From Artemia franciscana (taxonomy: Eukaryota; Arthropoda; Branchiopoda; Anostraca; Artemiidae), in the NCBI RefSeq assembly GCF_032884065.1, contig NC_088872.1, forward strand, positions 3,968,001 to 4,032,000: a DNA stretch of 64,000 bases. Direction: 5' to 3'. Both the position numbers and the translations under genes were made by a program. Every line of letters starts with the position of its first letter. The stretch's first letter is position 1. Of this stretch, positions 60,301-64,000 are shown piece by piece. Under the pieces are notes generated by a model that was not told where the DNA came from, made no database searches, and saw only the letters and a program-made list of their open reading frames with translations.

Positions 60301-61703
60301 ATTAGTCTATAGGAATAATAATGCATTGCACTGCATTTCTTATTCATTTCTTTGTTAGTGGCTGGATTCATCAATTTAATATTAAAGTGATAGCCGTTGG
60401 CTCCATCCCAAAAAATGATAGGATATTGTAGGGCATCGTAGCATCGATGAGTTTCAGCAATTCTTAACAACTGAGCGTTTCACTTATGTAGAATAATATC
60501 TCGAGGTAAAAACTGATCACCGACCATAACGATTGCCACTTCGTCGATAGTCGGAGCATTGTATCTACGCACATGTTGGCCAGGAGGCGTTTTGTCAGCG
60601 GAAATAACAATTTTATGAGTATCAGTAGGCATCAAATCGATGGCTGTTTTGAACAGACGCACTAACTTATTATTTTCGTGGAAAAGATGTTGCAATTGGG
60701 AAACGATTGTCCTTTCAACGTTGGGAGAAATTTCGCAACGTGCATTCAATTCAGAATTTCTATCACTGATGAAGTACAATTGTAAAAATTTATGATTCTC
60801 GCCTGAGAATGGTAGAAGGGACCCTGCTTTATGATAAATTTGCCCTTTTACTTTGAAAGTAGACATAAATTGATCTGGATTTTCGATTTGGGCTCCAAAC
60901 GACGTCATTTGGAAACATGAGTTGTATTGTCTGATTTTTGACAAAAAACGCTTAGATTCTGACGTAGTTCCAGTAAGGAAAGTCTTCAATGGCTCTGGTG
61001 GTGCAGCCAATAGAGGAAGTTTAACTTTTCCTGAGGCGCAACACATTCCCATTGTTTCACCATTGAATTTCAAGGCCTTGCAATAGGGACAAATTTTAGA
61101 CATTGTCCCGATTTGAACACATCTACTCAAGCTATAATCATCGACTGGGTTGTACCTGAATGCCAGGCGATAACTTTCAGATTGCTCTGATTCCTCGGCA
61201 CGCTTTCTTTTCTTACTTTCTCTATCAGCAGCAAGCCTGTTTCCCTGCTGGTCTTTTGATTCCTCGGCACGCCTTCTTTTTTCACTTTCTCTTTTAGCAG
61301 CAAGTCTGCTTCTGCGTTGCTCTAGTAGTTCCTCGGCACGCCTTCTTTTTTCACTTTCTCTTTTAGCAGCAAGTCTGCTTCTGCGTTGCTTTGGTAGTTC
61401 CTCGGCATGCTTTCTGTTCTTTCTTTCTCTATCAGCCTCAAGCCTGTTTCCCTGCTGGTCTTTTGATTCCTCGGCACGCCTTCTTTTTTCACTTTCTCTT
61501 TTAGCAGCAAGTCTGCTTCTGCGTTGCTCTAGTAGTTCCTCGGCACGCCTTCTTTTTTCACTTTCTCTTTTAGCAGCAAGTCTGCTTTCGCGTTGCTCTG
61601 GTAGTTCCTCGGCACGCTTTCTTTTCTGACTTTCTCTATCAGCAGCAAGTTTTTTGGCATAGACTCTTTGAGCATCTTCATCAGTCATTATAAACTTAAG
61701 CAT
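57330..61703 (-). pseudogene. Helitron Rep-helicase polyprotein (H5), two nonsense codons
   Basis: One frame of 1,457 codons starting MLKFIMTDEDAQ. In order: a repeat region of RES(E/Q)KR(R/K)RAEE units (residues about 20-165); a Cys-rich segment CPYCKALKFNG (about 200-225); the Rep nuclease with HUH at 637-639 (GLPHAHILIW) and paired Tyr at about 777 and 781; then the PIF1-like helicase with Walker A GGTGKT at about 1,136-1,141 and Walker B WDE at about 1,215-1,217. Two stops occur: TGA at 60,480-60,482 (an Arg codon CGA in H3) and TAG at 60,150-60,152 (a Leu codon in H3). The frame is lost at 57,345 in a poly-A run. Rep nicks DNA at TC/CTAG ends and the helicase drives strand displacement in rolling-circle transposition. 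Best-preserved copy here. Confidence 0.94.
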
Positions 61704-61729
61704 TAATAGAATTCTACGCGAACATACGT

Positions 61730-61905
61730 CTTATATAACTTGAATGACGTCACGCCTTCAAAGCAAAAATGATGGCAACTAATTTCATGACGTCAGCCGA
61801 AACATGACGGCGAACATATGTCTTATATAACTTGAATGACGTCACCTTAAAAGCAAAAATGATGGCAACTAGTTTCATGACGTCAGCCGAAACATGACGT
61901 CACCT
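61730..61905 (-). promoter_or_regulatory. Candidate Helitron promoter: doubled TATA and CRE-like sites
   Basis: A unit of about 91 bp is tandemly doubled upstream of the H5 start codon (minus strand). Each unit has TATATAAG (61,730-61,737; 61,822-61,829) and TGACGTCA palindromes (61,745, 61,788, 61,837, 61,878, 61,895). The nearer TATATAAG lies about 27 bp from the ATG. H3 has only one such unit before its ATG. Promoter function is inferred from motif content. Confidence 0.45.
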
Positions 61906-62227
61906 GATCCATCCACAGATCCACACACAGACAACTTATTTTTATATATATAAATAAGTTGTCTCTGTGTGTGTGTGTCTGTCGAGTGACGTCATGTTTG
62001 TGTGTCGACTGACGTCATGTTTTCGACTGACGAAATTACAGACCAGGACATCGGGACACAAATCACGACCGGGACACCGGTATATAGGGAATATAAATGA
62101 CGACCGGGACACTCAAAGAGAAAGCGACCGGGACACAAGGAATGTTCGATTAGCAATAACCATCAACAAAGCACCGGGACACAAATGACGACCGGGACAC
62201 AGGGAGTATAAATGACGACCAGGACAT

Positions 62228-62460
62228 AAGTAAAAAAAACTAAAAAAAACTAAAAAAAAGGGTAAAAACTACAAAAAAAATAAAAAGAAAAAAAAACTAA
62301 AAACTAATAAAAAAAGTAAAAAAGCTAAAAAACTTAAAAAACTAAAAAAGAAAAAAAAGAAAAAAAGGAAAAAAAAAAGAAAAATAAAGGAGAAAAACAA
62401 AACTAAAAAAATAAAAAGAAAAAAAAACTAAAAAGAAAAAAAAGGGGAAAAATACAAAAA
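62228..62460 (+). repeat. A-rich low-complexity tract inside H6
   Basis: AAAAACTAAAAA and GAAAAAAAGG runs, with a shorter one at 62,545-62,600. They separate GACCGGGACAC blocks. Confidence 0.8.
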
Positions 62461-63025
62461 TTTATTTCATCATATACCATTTCAAAAACGAATGTATATA
62501 CAGACCGGGACACCGGGATACAAATGACGACCGGGACACAGGTCAAAATACTAAAACTAAAAAAAAGGTAAAAAACTAAAAACTAAAAAAAAGACCAATT
62601 CAAAAACGAATGTATATACAGACGGGGACACAAATGACGACCGGAACACAAGGAGTATAAATGACGCCCGGGACACTCAAAGAGAAATCACAGACTGGGA
62701 CACCGGGACACAAATGACGACCGGACACAGGGAATATGAATAACGACCGGGACACAGGGACACAACTACAATGGGGACGCCAGGGGGCACAGGGGGATAT
62801 ATAAATGACGACGGCGACACTGGGAATGGTCGATTAGCAATCACCATCAACAAAGCTCAAGGGCAATCATTAGAATCATGAGGTATAGATCTGAAGACGG
62901 ATTGTTTTCCCATGGACCATTATATGTTGCATGTTCAAGAGTCGGTAAACCTGACAATCAATTTATATTCACAGATAATGGGACAGCAAAGAATGTTGTT
63001 TATGCGCAAGTTTTACGTAGTTAAA

Positions 63026-63027
<2 letters not shown>

Positions 63028-63118
<91 letters not shown>
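63028..63118. repeat. (TA)n array in H6
   Basis: Pure TA between the helicase tail (TTTTACGTAGTTAAAAACAT) and the 3' end (CTATATTCACAGGTGGGACA). The same position holds a TA array in H1. Confidence 0.95.
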
Positions 63119-63120
<2 letters not shown>

Positions 63121-63259
63121 ATATTCACAGGTGGGACATAGGGACACAACTACAATGGCGCGTAAATAATATGGCGCGTAACAACTTACGCGCGCGGGGG
63201 GGCCTGGGGGGCGCGAAGCGCCCCCTCCAACTAGGTGATGGAGGGGATGGAACAGCTAG

Positions 63260-64000
63260 TAGATATATATATAGATAGTTTTTAATTAATTTTGATTGCA
63301 CCCAATGTCTCTGAAGGGTGTTCTTCTTGCAGCAAAAAAAAGTGTATGAACCAGGGCACGTTTTATTTCATATAAGAAGTTCAAAATACTTGGATTTGGG
63401 GCACAGATATATTACTCAGCTGGAGAGAGAGATGTTTTAAATTTGATAAAATAGTAAGTGACTATTATCCCATATGATTCTTAAAACGACAAGAAATTAT
63501 CAATGAGATGGGAGTGCCACATCAACTGATATAACCTGATATAAATCAAGAAACAGTTTTGCTGGACAACTATAGCAGGAATAAGAAAATGGACTGAATG
63601 CAGAGAAGACAGAAAATTTATATTTTGGGTATATTATATCTATATGAATTTCAACAGCACAAATGGGCCAGAGATCAACTCGAACCAGAGTTGATACTAC
63701 GGCTATTCCTTACAACCCATCACAGTACCACGCTTCTTAACGCCATTGGATCCTCTTCTCTAATATATCGAGCTTTTTTCCCCTTATATCCTCCCAAGAC
63801 ATTCCTTTTTTATCTAAAATCCTTTCTCAAAAGTGATTTCCACCTCATCTGAGGGGATAGTGTTCTTTATTTGTCATGACTTAGATTATAGGTTTTACAT
63901 ATATGAAAAAAATAGAATCATACCCATATCAGCTAGTCAAGAGCAAAGAAATTAATCCAGAGGGATCAGGGATCCAGGGATCCAGGGAGGAATCATTTTA
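63260..64000. other. No feature seen
   Basis: Unassigned sequence, less AT-rich at the end, with a GGGATCCAGGGATCCAGG tandem near 63,965-63,990. Open frames here show no recognisable content. Confidence 0.45.

Larger units (their letters stand above)
56136..61945 (-). mobile_element. Near-complete Helitron H5, inverted twin of H3
   Basis: On the minus strand it runs from TATATATAAAAATAAGTTGT near 61,945 to the 3' hairpin (GTTGGGGTGGCGC / GCGCCACCCCAAC) and AGCTAC at 56,136, so the terminal tetranucleotide is CTAC instead of CTAG. It has the full Rep-helicase frame with two nonsense codons, the doubled helicase tail and the nested 362-bp terminus set as in H3. It lacks the GACCGGGACAC block of H3 and instead has a duplicated 5' leader. 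Confidence 0.92.
61946..63259 (+). mobile_element. Non-autonomous Helitron H6
   Basis: Begins TATATATAAATAAGTTGTCT, immediately head-to-head with H5. Contains TGACGTCATG words, two GACCGGGACAC blocks, A-rich tracts, a helicase-tail remnant (about 62,830-63,025, with CTCAAGGGCAATCATTAGAA), a (TA)n array and the 3' end ATTCACAGGTGGGACATAGG ... ending GATGGAACAGCTAG. The hairpin is imperfect (GTGATGGAGGGGATGG). No complete protein. Confidence 0.85.

Noticed and set aside
63598-63852. 84-codon plus frame at the window end
   Set aside because: No motif or homology recognised and no splice or start context.

Overview
This is an AT-rich, repeat-laden window of a nuclear eukaryotic genome. It is almost certainly an arthropod and plausibly a crustacean. 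The pointers are a Spatzle-family neurotrophin gene (an arthropod-type ligand), spliceosomal introns with GT..AG borders, a nuclear mitochondrial insertion that keeps the pancrustacean gene order cox2-trnK, and dense Helitrons, LINEs, a mariner remnant and long (TA)n arrays. The species cannot be named from the sequence alone.

Region 1-5.9 kb is intergenic or 5' flank. It holds a palindromic MITE, a large interspersed repeat carrying a 5'-truncated LINE with a 7-bp target-site duplication, and a foldback palindrome. Region 5,966-17,477 (+) is the main host gene: four consecutive coding exons of a secreted Spatzle-like protein with a Tyr/Lys/Pro-rich prodomain and a C-terminal cystine knot. 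Its signal-peptide start lies in an unseen upstream exon. Its introns hold (TA)n arrays, a mariner fragment, an RTE-type endonuclease relic, a 130-bp duplication that copies a splice donor, and a 3x264-bp tandem repeat.

Region 17.5-25.4 kb is mostly non-coding, with short tandem repeats, a cox2-trnK mitochondrial insertion at about 20.2-20.7 kb (-), tRNA-like fragments and a foldback repeat. Region 25.5-44.5 kb is a Helitron graveyard. It contains a 5'-truncated copy, a copy split by a nearly full-length CR1/Jockey-like LINE (28,820-32,935, minus strand, 5-bp TSD), a mini-Helitron, a near-complete copy (36.7-42.3 kb) and two tail-to-tail deleted copies.

Region 45,687-47,987 (+) is an intronless, divergent Sec23 (COPII coat GTPase activator) copy, interrupted by one in-frame stop in its zinc finger. 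Region 48-56 kb holds duplications, foldbacks and more copies of the interspersed repeats. Region 56.1-61.9 kb (-) is a second near-complete Helitron, an inverted near-twin of the 36.7-42.3 kb element, joined head-to-head to a non-autonomous Helitron (61.9-63.3 kb, +). The Helitron proteins are Rep (HUH, two-Tyr) plus PIF1-like helicase fusions, preceded by a KRRAEE-type repeat region. The only clear host genes are the Spatzle-like gene and the Sec23 copy.
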